A stretch of DNA of 64,000 nt, taken from contig NZ_JAGRQC010000002.1 of NCBI RefSeq assembly GCF_018122655.1, positions 434,001-498,000 on the forward strand, written 5' to 3'. Source of the stretch: Stakelama marina. Its GTDB lineage: Bacteria > Pseudomonadota > Alphaproteobacteria > Sphingomonadales > Sphingomonadaceae. Below the pieces are notes generated by a model that was given only the letters and a program-made list of their open reading frames with translations, was not told the DNA's origin and ran no database searches. The position numbers and the translations under genes were made by a program. Below are positions 56,460 through 64,000 of this stretch, one piece after another. Each line of letters starts with the position of its first letter. Within the stretch, counting starts at the first letter, position 1.

Positions 56460-57697
56460 CCCGGCAAGCCAGGGACAATCGGGCGCCCGAAGAAACCTTC
56501 GAGCCCTATGAGGAACATCGCGGCATCCCGCTGCCGGTGCTGTGGATCGCCATAGCGTTGGCGCTGTGGGGCGTGGTCATGCTGTTCCAGAGCCATAGCG
56601 CGGCGGATTCGGGCATTACCCGCCGGGCCAGCCAACTGAGCACGCAGACCGGCCAGACCGCCGATGCGGGGGCGGCGCTTTTCGTGGCCAATTGCTCGAC
56701 CTGTCACCAGCCCGAAGGGACCGGCATATCTGCGGCGATCCCCCCGCTGGCGGGATCGCCCTTCACCGCCGCGCGGCCCGAAGTCGTGACGCAGATCCTC
56801 CTGCACGGCATCAACGGCCCGATCCGCGTCGGCGACCGCGATTTCAACGGTCACATGCCCAGCTTCGCCAGCGTTCTGAGCAACGAGGAAATCGCCCGGA
56901 TCGGCAATTACGTGCGCAAGCGCTTCGGCGGACAGCCGCCGGAGCTGACGCCGCAACTCGTCGCTCGAGAACGTGAACGCTTTGCCGATCGCGGCCCCTG
57001 GGCGGGCGGCGCGGAGATCGCCGGGACGGTGGATGCGAGCCTTGCGCCGCAACCGCCTACGGTCCCCGCGCGCATCGTGCCGACCGACGCGGCGACCCGC
57101 CACCTGGTCAACGACGGTCGCGGCGATGCCTGGGCGTGCGCATCATGCCACGGCGCACAGGGACAGGGGAACGAGGATGTTCCGCGCCTCGCCGGACTGC
57201 CTGCCGCCTATATCGCCAAGCAGCTCGGCGACTTTTCGAGCGGACGCCGCGACAACGATTCGATGCGCGTCGTCGCGCGGGCCTTGTCGAAGCGCGAAAT
57301 GGCGGCGCTGGGGCGTTATTATGAACGGCTTTCGGTACCGTCGACCGCCAGGCCCTCGCTCGGCGGCGACCTTGCCAGGGGAGAAAAGCTCGCTCTCGAA
57401 GGCGATTGGGAGAACAAGGTCCCGGCCTGCTTCTCGTGCCACGGCCCCTCGGGCTTCGGGGTGGCACCGACCTTCCCGTCGCTGTCTGCGCAGCATCCAT
57501 CCTATACAGCGCGGCAGCTTGCCGACTGGGCCGGCGGCGTGCGAAGCAATTCACCGGTCCAGATGATGGAAAAGATTTCGGGAAGGCTCAGCGCCGAGGA
57601 TCGCAGGGCGATCGCCGACTATCTCGCGACCCTGCCCCCCGTACCCGCGCGCAAGCCGACGCCAGAGGAGGCGAGCAATGCCAACACCGCACGATAA
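56456..57697 (+). CDS. Membrane-anchored triheme cytochrome c in the CcoP position
   Basis: A 413-residue protein with one N-terminal helix (about 25-45) and three c-heme motifs: CSTCH (80-84), CASCH (228-232) and CFSCH (325-329). HGINGPIRVGDRDFNGHMP and GRLSAEDRRAIADYLATL are cytochrome c-fold elements with axial methionines. CcoP normally carries two hemes and one or two helices; here there are three. It overlaps ccoO and the next gene. It is likely the third oxidase subunit or an electron entry point for thiosulfate dehydrogenase. Confidence 0.87.
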   Translation: MTRQARDNRAPEETFEPYEEHRGIPLPVLWIAIALALWGVVMLFQSHSAADSGITRRASQLSTQTGQTADAGAALFVANCSTCHQPEGTGISAAIPPLAGSPFTAARPEVVTQILLHGINGPIRVGDRDFNGHMPSFASVLSNEEIARIGNYVRKRFGGQPPELTPQLVARERERFADRGPWAGGAEIAGTVDASLAPQPPTVPARIVPTDAATRHLVNDGRGDAWACASCHGAQGQGNEDVPRLAGLPAAYIAKQLGDFSSGRRDNDSMRVVARALSKREMAALGRYYERLSVPSTARPSLGGDLARGEKLALEGDWENKVPACFSCHGPSGFGVAPTFPSLSAQHPSYTARQLADWAGGVRSNSPVQMMEKISGRLSAEDRRAIADYLATLPPVPARKPTPEEASNANTAR

Positions 57698-58709
57698 GCA
57701 GCGCCAACCGGAAGGCGCTCCGCCCGCGACCGCTCCGCGAAGTCACGGCCGCACGGCGCGAACGGCCATTCTGGCGCTCGCTGGCGGCGGCGTCCTGTTC
57801 GTGATCGGCATGGCGGCGTTCGAGACCGGCCTGCTGGGTGACGGGGGCGACGATACCAACCGCCGCGAAACCGCCGCGAAGCAAAGTGACGCCGCCTTCC
57901 AGCCCCCGGCGCTCGGCGCGATCCCCGACGACGAAAACGGCGCCGCCATTCGTCGCGGCATGGCGATCTTCCTCAATACCAAGACCAACGCGGGCGATTT
58001 TGTCGGCAACGACCTGGCGTGCGTGAACTGTCACCTCGACGCGGGGCGCAAGCCCGGTTCGGCCCCGATGTGGGCGGCATGGGTCGTCTATCCCAAATAT
58101 CGCTCCAAGAACGGCAAGATCAACACGATGGAGGATCGGCTGAAAGGCTGTTTCACCTATTCGATGAACGGCCAGGGATCGCCATCGGGCGGTCCGCCCC
58201 CGGTCGGATCGGATGTCTATCGCGATCTGGAGATTTATTTCCGCTGGCTCGCCACCGGAGCGCCCACCGGCGAGAAGATGAAGGGGGCCGGCTATCCCAA
58301 ACTGAAAAAGACCGACATCGGCTATGATCCGGCGCGCGGAGCAAAGGTCTTCGAACAGAATTGCGCATCGTGCCACGGTGCCGACGGACAGGGCCAGCGC
58401 GACATCAACGGACGGATCGTCTTCCCCCCGCTATGGGGGTCTGGCAGCTATAATTGGGGCGCGGGCATGGCGCGGGTCAACACCGCCGCCGCCTTCATCA
58501 AGGAAAACATGCCGCTGGGGCAGGAAAACCGTCTGACCGACCAACAGGCCTGGGACGTGGCCGCCTTTATCGACAGCCATGAACGGCCCAGGGACCCCCG
58601 CCAAACCGGCAGCGTCGAAGCAACCGCCAAGGCGCATCATGGCGGTGAAAGCTATTACGGCAAGACGTTGAACGGCCGGCTGCTCGGCACCGGAACTTCC
58701 GGCAGCTGA
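57678..58709 (+). CDS. tsdA: Thiosulfate dehydrogenase TsdA-type diheme cytochrome c
   Basis: TsdA couples two thiosulfates to tetrathionate and passes electrons to cytochrome c. It has 343 residues with an N-terminal anchor helix (about 30-48). Heme sites are CVNCH (115-119) and CASCH (229-233). DRLKGCFTYSMNG provides Cys158, the unusual axial cysteine of TsdA's active-site heme, and ENMPLGQ the methionine of the second. NCHLDAGRKPGSAPMWAAW is typical of the family. The anchor is unusual, as most TsdA are soluble or fused. It overlaps the triheme gene by 20 bases, so electron transfer to that subunit is likely. Confidence 0.85.
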   Translation: MPTPHDKQRQPEGAPPATAPRSHGRTARTAILALAGGGVLFVIGMAAFETGLLGDGGDDTNRRETAAKQSDAAFQPPALGAIPDDENGAAIRRGMAIFLNTKTNAGDFVGNDLACVNCHLDAGRKPGSAPMWAAWVVYPKYRSKNGKINTMEDRLKGCFTYSMNGQGSPSGGPPPVGSDVYRDLEIYFRWLATGAPTGEKMKGAGYPKLKKTDIGYDPARGAKVFEQNCASCHGADGQGQRDINGRIVFPPLWGSGSYNWGAGMARVNTAAAFIKENMPLGQENRLTDQQAWDVAAFIDSHERPRDPRQTGSVEATAKAHHGGESYYGKTLNGRLLGTGTSGS

Positions 58710-58715
58710 TCGCAG

Positions 58716-60815
58716 ATGGTCGCGATGCGCAAACAGCTTTTCGCGATCGACGGGCTGTTCTGCGGCGGATGCGCCCGCGGTCTGGAACGGCGCATCGCTG
58801 CGCTCGACGGCGTGGTGGAAGCCGGTGTGCATTTCCTGACCGCGTCAGCGCTCGTCCGCTGGGAACCCGGACGCTGCGATCAGGCCCGCATAGCCGCCTG
58901 CGTCGCCGAGGCGGGCTATCGCCTTGTCGAGCGCAGCGACTTGCGCGAAACCCAGGCCAAGCTCGCGAGTCTCGGCCGTGCGCTAGCGCTGCGCCTGACG
59001 ATCGCGGTATTTTTCGGGATGTGGACGATGGGCGCCGCGCTCATTCTCTATGTGCAGCCCGATCTTGCCGCGGACGACGCCTGGTGGGTCGCGGTGGCAT
59101 CGGGTGTTTTCGCGATCCCGACGATCGGCTGGGCGGGCGCGTCGATCCTCGACATGGCGTGGCGGTCGCTTCGCCTGCGCAGCTACAATATCGACCTGCT
59201 GATCGGCATCAGCGTGGCGGGATCGGTGCTGCTTTCGCTTGCGGCGCTCGCCAGGGGGAGCAACCACGTCTATTTCGACGCGGCCACGATGCTGGTGACG
59301 CTCCGGCTCGTCGGACAATGGATCGAAACACGCGTTCGCGCCGATGCGGTCGCGGCGGTGCGCGCGCTCGAAGCCGCGGTTCCCGAACGGGCACAGCGCG
59401 AAGGCGAAGTCGGTACGGTCGCGGTCGACACGCTCGCCATCGGTGACCGGGTCACGATCGACGCCGGTTCGAGCATCACCGTCGACGGCACCGTCGTCGC
59501 GGGGGAAAGCACGCTCGACCGGTCGTTCCTTACCGGCGAGAGCGCGGCGATTCCGGTGGCGGCAGGAACCGCCGTACAGGCCGGATCGATCAACCTGTCG
59601 CGGCGGTTGGTCGTCGTGGTCGAGCGCCTGGCAGGCGACCGCGAAATCGACCGTATGGGCGGCCGTGTTGCAATCGAGTTGGCGGCACGGGGCGAACGCC
59701 GCTCTGGCGAAGACAGGCTGATCGCACTGCTTGTCGCGGCAACGCCCGTCATCGCCTTCGCGGCGCTCGCCCTCGGCATCTGGCAGACCGGCGGCGTGTT
59801 CGGGGGCCTGTCCAACGCGCTGGCCGCCGCGATCGTCATCTGCCCGTGCGCAATCACGATAGCGCGTCCACTCGCCGCGCTCCGGGCAATTCGGCAGGCG
59901 AGCGTGCGGCATTTGCGTATCGCCGACCCGGATGCGCTCGACGCGCTTGCCGAATTGCGCGCGGCGGTATTCGACAAGACCGGCACGCTGACGATGGGGC
60001 GGCTGGAGGTGGATACGGTAACCCCATCGCCGAAACACCATGCCGCTGAGGTGCTTGAGATGGCGGCGCTCGCCGAAACGGGGATCGCGCACCCGATCGC
60101 GCGCGCCGTTCGCGACGCCGTCGGCGACAGGGGCGATGGCGGCGTTCGCGAGGCGCGCGGCGCGTATGTTTTCGATGCTGCAGGACGGCGAATCGAGGTT
60201 CGCACCGCGGACGATGTCGCCGATGCCGCCGGCCCGGTGATCGAAGTGCGACGCGAAGGCGATATCGTCGGAACGGTCGCGCTGCGCGATGTCGCCGACC
60301 CGGCAGCCGCGCCGATGCTCGCCTCGCTCCGGCGTGCGGGCGTTGCGCTGCGTATCGCCACGGGCGACGCCGCGGCACCCGCTGCCCGAATTGCGCAAGA
60401 CACCGGCCTGGCGCCCGCAGAGGTTACTTATGACTGCACGCCGCTCGCCAAGGCCGAGCTGGTCCGCACACTTCCCCGCCCCGTGCTGTTCGTCGGCGAC
60501 GGGATCAACGACGCACCGGCGATGGCGGCGGCGGATTGCAGCGTATCGGTGGCGCGCGCGCACGGCGCCGCAACCGCCATCGCCTCCGTCGCGATCCTCA
60601 AGGGCGGTCTGGCGCCGATCGGCGACGCAATTCGCATCGCCCGCGATCACCGGTCGATATCGCGCCAGAACGCCGTGCTGGCCATTGCGTACAACGCCGT
60701 GGTCATCCCGTTGGCGCTGGCCGGCGCGATGACGCCGCTCACCGCCGCGCTCGCAATGACCGCCAGCTCGCTGATGGTGAGTGCCAACGCCCTGTTGGGA
60801 GGAAAGCGCGTATGA
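58716..60815 (+). CDS. ccoI: Copper-transporting P1B-type ATPase, CcoI-like
   Basis: A 699-residue P-type ATPase that supplies copper for cbb3 oxidase assembly. An N-terminal metal-binding domain has CGGC (Cys16/Cys19). Core motifs: TGES, CPC in VICPCAITIARPLA, DKTGT, the HP dipeptide (IAHPIARAV) and GDGINDAPA. Start 58716 is taken; ATG 58725 is also possible. The location after ccoNO and the cytochromes defines its role. No ccoG/H is seen. Its stop overlaps the DUF3422 start. Confidence 0.92.
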   Translation: MVAMRKQLFAIDGLFCGGCARGLERRIAALDGVVEAGVHFLTASALVRWEPGRCDQARIAACVAEAGYRLVERSDLRETQAKLASLGRALALRLTIAVFFGMWTMGAALILYVQPDLAADDAWWVAVASGVFAIPTIGWAGASILDMAWRSLRLRSYNIDLLIGISVAGSVLLSLAALARGSNHVYFDAATMLVTLRLVGQWIETRVRADAVAAVRALEAAVPERAQREGEVGTVAVDTLAIGDRVTIDAGSSITVDGTVVAGESTLDRSFLTGESAAIPVAAGTAVQAGSINLSRRLVVVVERLAGDREIDRMGGRVAIELAARGERRSGEDRLIALLVAATPVIAFAALALGIWQTGGVFGGLSNALAAAIVICPCAITIARPLAALRAIRQASVRHLRIADPDALDALAELRAAVFDKTGTLTMGRLEVDTVTPSPKHHAAEVLEMAALAETGIAHPIARAVRDAVGDRGDGGVREARGAYVFDAAGRRIEVRTADDVADAAGPVIEVRREGDIVGTVALRDVADPAAAPMLASLRRAGVALRIATGDAAAPAARIAQDTGLAPAEVTYDCTPLAKAELVRTLPRPVLFVGDGINDAPAMAAADCSVSVARAHGAATAIASVAILKGGLAPIGDAIRIARDHRSISRQNAVLAIAYNAVVIPLALAGAMTPLTAALAMTASSLMVSANALLGGKRV

Positions 60816-62053
60816 CGATCGCCAGCCATCCGTTACGCGCCAGCGCGGTCGCCGAAATGCATCTTCGCCAGATGCCACCGCTCACGGTTCCGTGCCGGGT
60901 CCGCCAGACGGTTCGCCTGCCGAGCGCGAAGGAACGCGCCGCCGAACGTCAGGCGGTCGAGGCGATGCTGGGCACCGCCGATGCGAAACCCGATGCGCGG
61001 CATCTGTCGGGCAGTCCGGATCGCGGCATCGCGCTCGCATGGGAACGCCATACCGAGGCGAGCACGACGCTGCTGGTCGTATCGGACGGCGTCGATGCGG
61101 AGACCGAACGCCGCTATATCGACTGGCTGGAGGATCTTCCCGGCCCCGTCATGCGCGCGACGTTGCTCGATCTGGTCGAGGATGAGGCGGCGGCGCTTCC
61201 GCTGGTCGCGGAGGCCGGATTCGAAGCCGCCGAAACCGTCAGCTGCAATATCCAGGGCGCCAGGATCTGGACCAATTTCCGCCTCGCCAAGGGGCATGAC
61301 TATGGTCGCATGATCGTCGCGGCGCACGATACGCACCCCGCCGATCTGGCGCGCACCATTCAGCAGCTTCAGGAACTCGGCAACTATCGCAACCTTGCGC
61401 TGCTCGGGCTGGCGGTAGCACAGCAGCGCGGCGCCGAGGTGACGGCGATAGAGCGCGACCTTTCGGCCGCCACCGGCCGAATGGGCGAAACCGCCGACCG
61501 CAAGCTGCTCGAAGGCCTGACGATGTTGGCGGCAAAGGTCGCCGCACTGCGTGCCGAAACCGAATATCGGATGAGCGCGACCGCCGCTTACGGCCAGATC
61601 GTTCAGGACAGGCTGGAAAGCCTGGCGCCACAGCCAATCGCGGGATTCCAGAACCTGAGCGAGTTCACCGAACGCCGTCTGTTGCCCGCGCTGCGCACCT
61701 GCGCGTCGTTTCGGCGTCGGCTGGAGGCGGTGGCGCTGCGTATCGAACAGACAACGGCGATGCTGCGCACGCGGGTCGACCTCGAACTACAGGATCAGAA
61801 TGCCGCCTTGCTCGGCTCGATGGAACGCAACGCCGTGCGACAACTCCGGCTGCAGCATCTGGTCGAAGGGCTGTCGGTCATCGCGCTTACCTATTATGCG
61901 ATCGCGCTGCTCGAAAAGCTGCTCGACGCGGGACAGGAGGCGCACTGGCTTCCGGCGAGCGCGGAGAAGCTGGCAGCGCTCGCCATTCTACCGGTGCTCG
62001 TGACCTTTTCGCTGCTCGTTAGGTGGCGCGCGCACCGCGCCGAGAAATTGTGA
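60812..62053 (+). CDS. DUF3422 family membrane-anchored protein
   Basis: A 413-residue DUF3422 protein. A soluble N-terminal region (ALAWERHTEASTTLLVVSDG, FEAAETVSCNIQGARIWTNF) is followed by a coiled helical part, and two C-terminal membrane helices (SVIALTYYAIALLEKLL; LAALAILPVLVTFSLLV). The family is common in alpha- and betaproteobacteria with unknown function. Its ATG overlaps the ccoI stop (ATGA), so it is a member of the oxidase operon, which hints at a link to respiratory assembly. Confidence 0.88.
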   Translation: MTIASHPLRASAVAEMHLRQMPPLTVPCRVRQTVRLPSAKERAAERQAVEAMLGTADAKPDARHLSGSPDRGIALAWERHTEASTTLLVVSDGVDAETERRYIDWLEDLPGPVMRATLLDLVEDEAAALPLVAEAGFEAAETVSCNIQGARIWTNFRLAKGHDYGRMIVAAHDTHPADLARTIQQLQELGNYRNLALLGLAVAQQRGAEVTAIERDLSAATGRMGETADRKLLEGLTMLAAKVAALRAETEYRMSATAAYGQIVQDRLESLAPQPIAGFQNLSEFTERRLLPALRTCASFRRRLEAVALRIEQTTAMLRTRVDLELQDQNAALLGSMERNAVRQLRLQHLVEGLSVIALTYYAIALLEKLLDAGQEAHWLPASAEKLAALAILPVLVTFSLLVRWRAHRAEKL

Positions 62054-62089
62054 CGCCGGTTCAGCCGACCGGCTGCCGAGCGTCCGGAT

Positions 62090-62242
62090 TCAGTCCGGTT
62101 TCGAGGCGCGCCGGTTGCGATAATGGCGCGCGGCGAGCGTCGCGCCGAGGATGAAGCCGCCGGGCGCGAGCAATATTACCGCAGCCAGTCCGGCGCGATT
62201 GAGCCGTTTGCGCCGCTTGTCGGCGCGGTCGTCGCCCTTCAC
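62090..62242 (-). CDS. Small membrane protein coupled to sufA
   Basis: A 50-residue protein starting at GTG 62242, which overlaps the preceding stop as GTGA. A basic N-terminus (KGDDRADKRRKRLNRAG) is followed by one membrane segment, LAAVILLAPGGFILGATLAA, and a basic tail. No family is recognised. The coupling to a Fe-S assembly gene argues it is translated. It is the last gene before the convergent DUF3422. Confidence 0.6.
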   Translation of the reverse strand: MKGDDRADKRRKRLNRAGLAAVILLAPGGFILGATLAARHYRNRRASKPD

Positions 62243-62592
62243 ACCATGAAGCTTTCGCCGCAGCCGCACGCGCCCCTAGCATTGGGGTTGTTGAACTGGA
62301 AGCCGGCGGCGAAATCGTCCTCGACCCAGTCCATCGTCGATCCGATCAGATAGAGCACCGATCCGGCATCGACGAAAAAGGTGCCGCCCGGCGTCTCGAT
62401 CTTCTCGTCCATCGGATCGGCCTTGGTCACATAATCGACCGAATAGGCGAGCCCCGAACAGCCGCGGCGCGGCGTCGACAGCTTCACGCCGATCGCATCC
62501 TCGGGCGCCTTCGCCATCAGGTCGGCGATGCGCTGTTCGGCCGCCGGCGTCAGGATGATCGCGGCGGGGCGTTCGCGGGTCTTGGTGGCCAT
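62239..62592 (-). CDS. sufA: A-type iron-sulfur carrier (SufA/IscA/HesB)
   Basis: A 117-residue A-type carrier that receives and delivers Fe-S clusters. The three conserved cysteines are in RRGCSGLAY and GACGCGESF. LTPAAEQRIADLMAK and FFVDAGSVLYLIGSTMDW are standard. The ATG 62592 follows GGAAGAAG; an upstream frame reaching 62793 overlaps the sufT-like gene and is not used. It lies 47 bases after that gene in the suf operon. Confidence 0.93.
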   Translation of the reverse strand: MATKTRERPAAIILTPAAEQRIADLMAKAPEDAIGVKLSTPRRGCSGLAYSVDYVTKADPMDEKIETPGGTFFVDAGSVLYLIGSTMDWVEDDFAAGFQFNNPNARGACGCGESFMV

Positions 62593-62639
62593 TTCGCTTC
62601 TTCCTTCCTCGGCCAAAGCACCACTTTGGCCGAAACTGC

Positions 62640-63110
62640 TTATAGCATGCCCAGTTCGAGCTTGGCGTCGTCGGACATCTTCTGCGGGTCCCAGGGCGGG
62701 TCCCACACCAGATTGACCTCCGACGTGCCGACGCCGGGCACCGCACCGACACGCAGTTCGACCTCGGCCGGCATCGATTCGGCGACCGGGCAATGCGGCG
62801 TCGTCAGCGTCATCGTGACGACGGCGTGCCCGTCTTCGGTCACCTCGACCCCGTAGATCAGCCCGAGATCGTAGATATTGACCGGGATTTCGGGGTCGTA
62901 AATTTCCTTCAGCGCATCGACTACGGCTTCGTACACATCGCCGCCCGGCTGCCCCTCGGGATGCGGTTCGGGCTTTTTGGCGAGAAACCCTTCGAGATAA
63001 TCGCGCTTGCGCTCGAAGGTGTCGCGCGGGGACGCGTCCTCGACGCGTGCCTTGGGCGGCGCTTCGACCGATTCGACTTCCTCGACTGCAATCTTGCGTT
63101 CTTCGTTCAT
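62640..63110 (-). CDS. sufT: SufT-like DUF59/MIP18 Fe-S assembly protein
   Basis: A 156-residue protein. After a charged N-terminal extension of about 55 residues, the DUF59 core has ALKEIYDPEIPVNIYDLGLIYG and TTPHCPVAESMP with the conserved cysteine, then VNLVWDPPWDPQKMSDDAK. Members are needed for Fe-S maturation. The ATG overlaps the sufS stop (ATGA), and sufA follows. Confidence 0.93.
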   Translation of the reverse strand: MNEERKIAVEEVESVEAPPKARVEDASPRDTFERKRDYLEGFLAKKPEPHPEGQPGGDVYEAVVDALKEIYDPEIPVNIYDLGLIYGVEVTEDGHAVVTMTLTTPHCPVAESMPAEVELRVGAVPGVGTSEVNLVWDPPWDPQKMSDDAKLELGML

Positions 63111-64000
63111 CCGAAGATCCTCGTTACCCGTTCAATTCCGGTTGCCAGCGCGTCGACATCGGCAGCGCTGTTATAGACGCCGAAGCTCGCCCGCGCCGTC
63201 GCCTCGATGCCCAGCGCCTCCATCAGCGGCTGGGCGCAATGATGGCCCGCGCGGATCGCCACGCGGCTCTCGTCCAATATGGTGCCGATATCGTGCGGAT
63301 GTACCCCGTGCATCGAGAAACTGACGATTCCCGCCGAATCTTCAGGACCATAGACGCACAGCGAATTGATCTGCGACAGCGCCTCTCGCGCACGCGCCAC
63401 CAGCGCGCTCTCGTGCGCGTGGATGCGATCGAGGCCGATATCGGCGACATAATCGATCGCCGCATGCAGGCCGAGCGCACCGACGATATGCGGCGTGCCC
63501 GCCTCGAACCGGCCCGGCGGCGGCGCATAGGTCGTGCGTTTGAACGAAACCTTGTCGATCATCGATCCGCCGCCCTGATAGGGGGGCATCGCCTCGAGCA
63601 GGTCGGGCCGCGCCCACAGCACGCCGATGCCGGTCGGGCCGTAGAGCTTGTGCCCTGAAAACACGTAGAAATCACAGTCGAGTGCCGCGACATCGACCGT
63701 CATCCGCGGCACCGCCTGGCAGCCGTCGAGCAGTATCTTCGCGCCGACGCCGTGCGCGAGGTCGGCGGCGCGGCGCGCGTCGAGCACCGATCCGAGCACG
63801 TTGGATACATGCGCGAGCGCGACGAGCTTGTGCCTGGGCGTCAGCATCTCGGCCATCGCATCGAGATCGATGCGGCCGTCCTCGGTCAGCGGCACGACGT
63901 CGATCCCGGCACCGATATGCTCGGCGAGCATCTGCCACGGCACGATGTTCGAATGATGCTCGAGCGTCGAGAGCAGGATGCGGTCGCCCTCGCCAAGCTG
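63107..64000 (-). CDS. sufS: Cysteine desulfurase SufS (5' end cut by window)
   Basis: A PLP enzyme that removes sulfur from cysteine for Fe-S cluster synthesis. About 297 C-terminal residues are present and the start lies beyond the right edge. The edge reads LSTLEHHSNIVPWQM, then the PLP lysine in FSGHKLYGPTGIGVLW, and the active cysteine in RAGHHCAQPLM, all class II (SufS) marks. The gene overlaps sufT. Upstream genes such as sufBCD are expected outside the window. Confidence 0.95.
   Translation of the reverse strand, partial: QLGEGDRILLSTLEHHSNIVPWQMLAEHIGAGIDVVPLTEDGRIDLDAMAEMLTPRHKLVALAHVSNVLGSVLDARRAADLAHGVGAKILLDGCQAVPRMTVDVAALDCDFYVFSGHKLYGPTGIGVLWARPDLLEAMPPYQGGGSMIDKVSFKRTTYAPPPGRFEAGTPHIVGALGLHAAIDYVADIGLDRIHAHESALVARAREALSQINSLCVYGPEDSAGIVSFSMHGVHPHDIGTILDESRVAIRAGHHCAQPLMEALGIEATARASFGVYNSAADVDALATGIERVTRIFG

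Noticed and set aside
62055..62073. Hairpin GCCGGT…ACCGGC between DUF3422 and the small membrane gene as a terminator
   Set aside because: The stem is only 6 bp and lacks a T tract.
1..64000. CRISPR arrays, prophage or integrative element boundaries
   Set aside because: No regular spaced repeats, integrase or phage structural genes were seen, and the two tRNA genes have no repeated 3' ends nearby.

Overview
The window looks like chromosomal DNA of a GC-rich sphingomonad-type alphaproteobacterium. The grounds are the codon use, the TonB-dependent receptors, the paired TPR-sulfotransferase and receptor, the giant NAD-glutamate dehydrogenase beside a PAS protein, the hisG-hisD-nusB-DUF4169 run, and the infA-maf-RNase E/G-yacG-tRNA-Phe run. 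No phage, CRISPR array or plasmid maintenance gene is visible. The only mobile DNA is one decayed insertion sequence near 9.1-9.6 kb. The window cuts csgG at the left end and sufS at the right end.

1-9.1 kb: the end of a curli secretion operon (csgF-csgG), a secreted S9 peptidase, a TPR-sulfotransferase, a divergent TonB receptor and a secreted amidohydrolase; the last four look like a peptide uptake and degradation locus. 9.1-17.1 kb: IS remnant, MDR dehydrogenase, tRNA-Thr, PAS protein and NAD-GDH. 17.1-22.2 kb: an iron-uptake operon (siderophore receptor, Sel1 protein, PiuC hydroxylase, PepSY reductase) with a Fur-like site. 22.2-27.1 kb: cobT and cobS split by a chemoreceptor. 27.3-31.2 kb: an HxlR regulator facing an operon of glyoxalase, GST and reductase genes that starts with a truncated glyoxalase. 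31.2-38.1 kb: mixed genes (GH27 galactosidase, J-domain protein, BolA, GST, DUF6445, pirin, epoxide hydrolase-like, DUF2332) with REP-like repeats.

38.2-46.9 kb is core metabolism and information processing: hisG, hisD, nusB, DUF4169, GNAT, thiL, H+-pyrophosphatase, infA with a TTG start, maf, RNase E/G, yacG and tRNA-Phe.

47.1-62.1 kb is the most distinctive part. A two-component system, an alginate-export-type porin, a DsrE protein and a SoxB-like enzyme lie on the minus strand. Facing them are a second porin, a CcoN with a CcoS-like N-terminal extension, CcoO, a triheme cytochrome in the CcoP position, a TsdA-type thiosulfate dehydrogenase, a CcoI-type copper ATPase and a DUF3422 protein. 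The simplest reading is a thiosulfate-to-oxygen respiratory module. The SoxB-like gene and the second porin collide head to head: their 5' ends overlap and neither has a signal peptide, which suggests a deletion or an assembly join there.

62.1-64 kb is the end of a suf iron-sulfur assembly operon (sufS, SufT-like, SufA/IscA-like) finishing with a translationally coupled 50-residue membrane protein.
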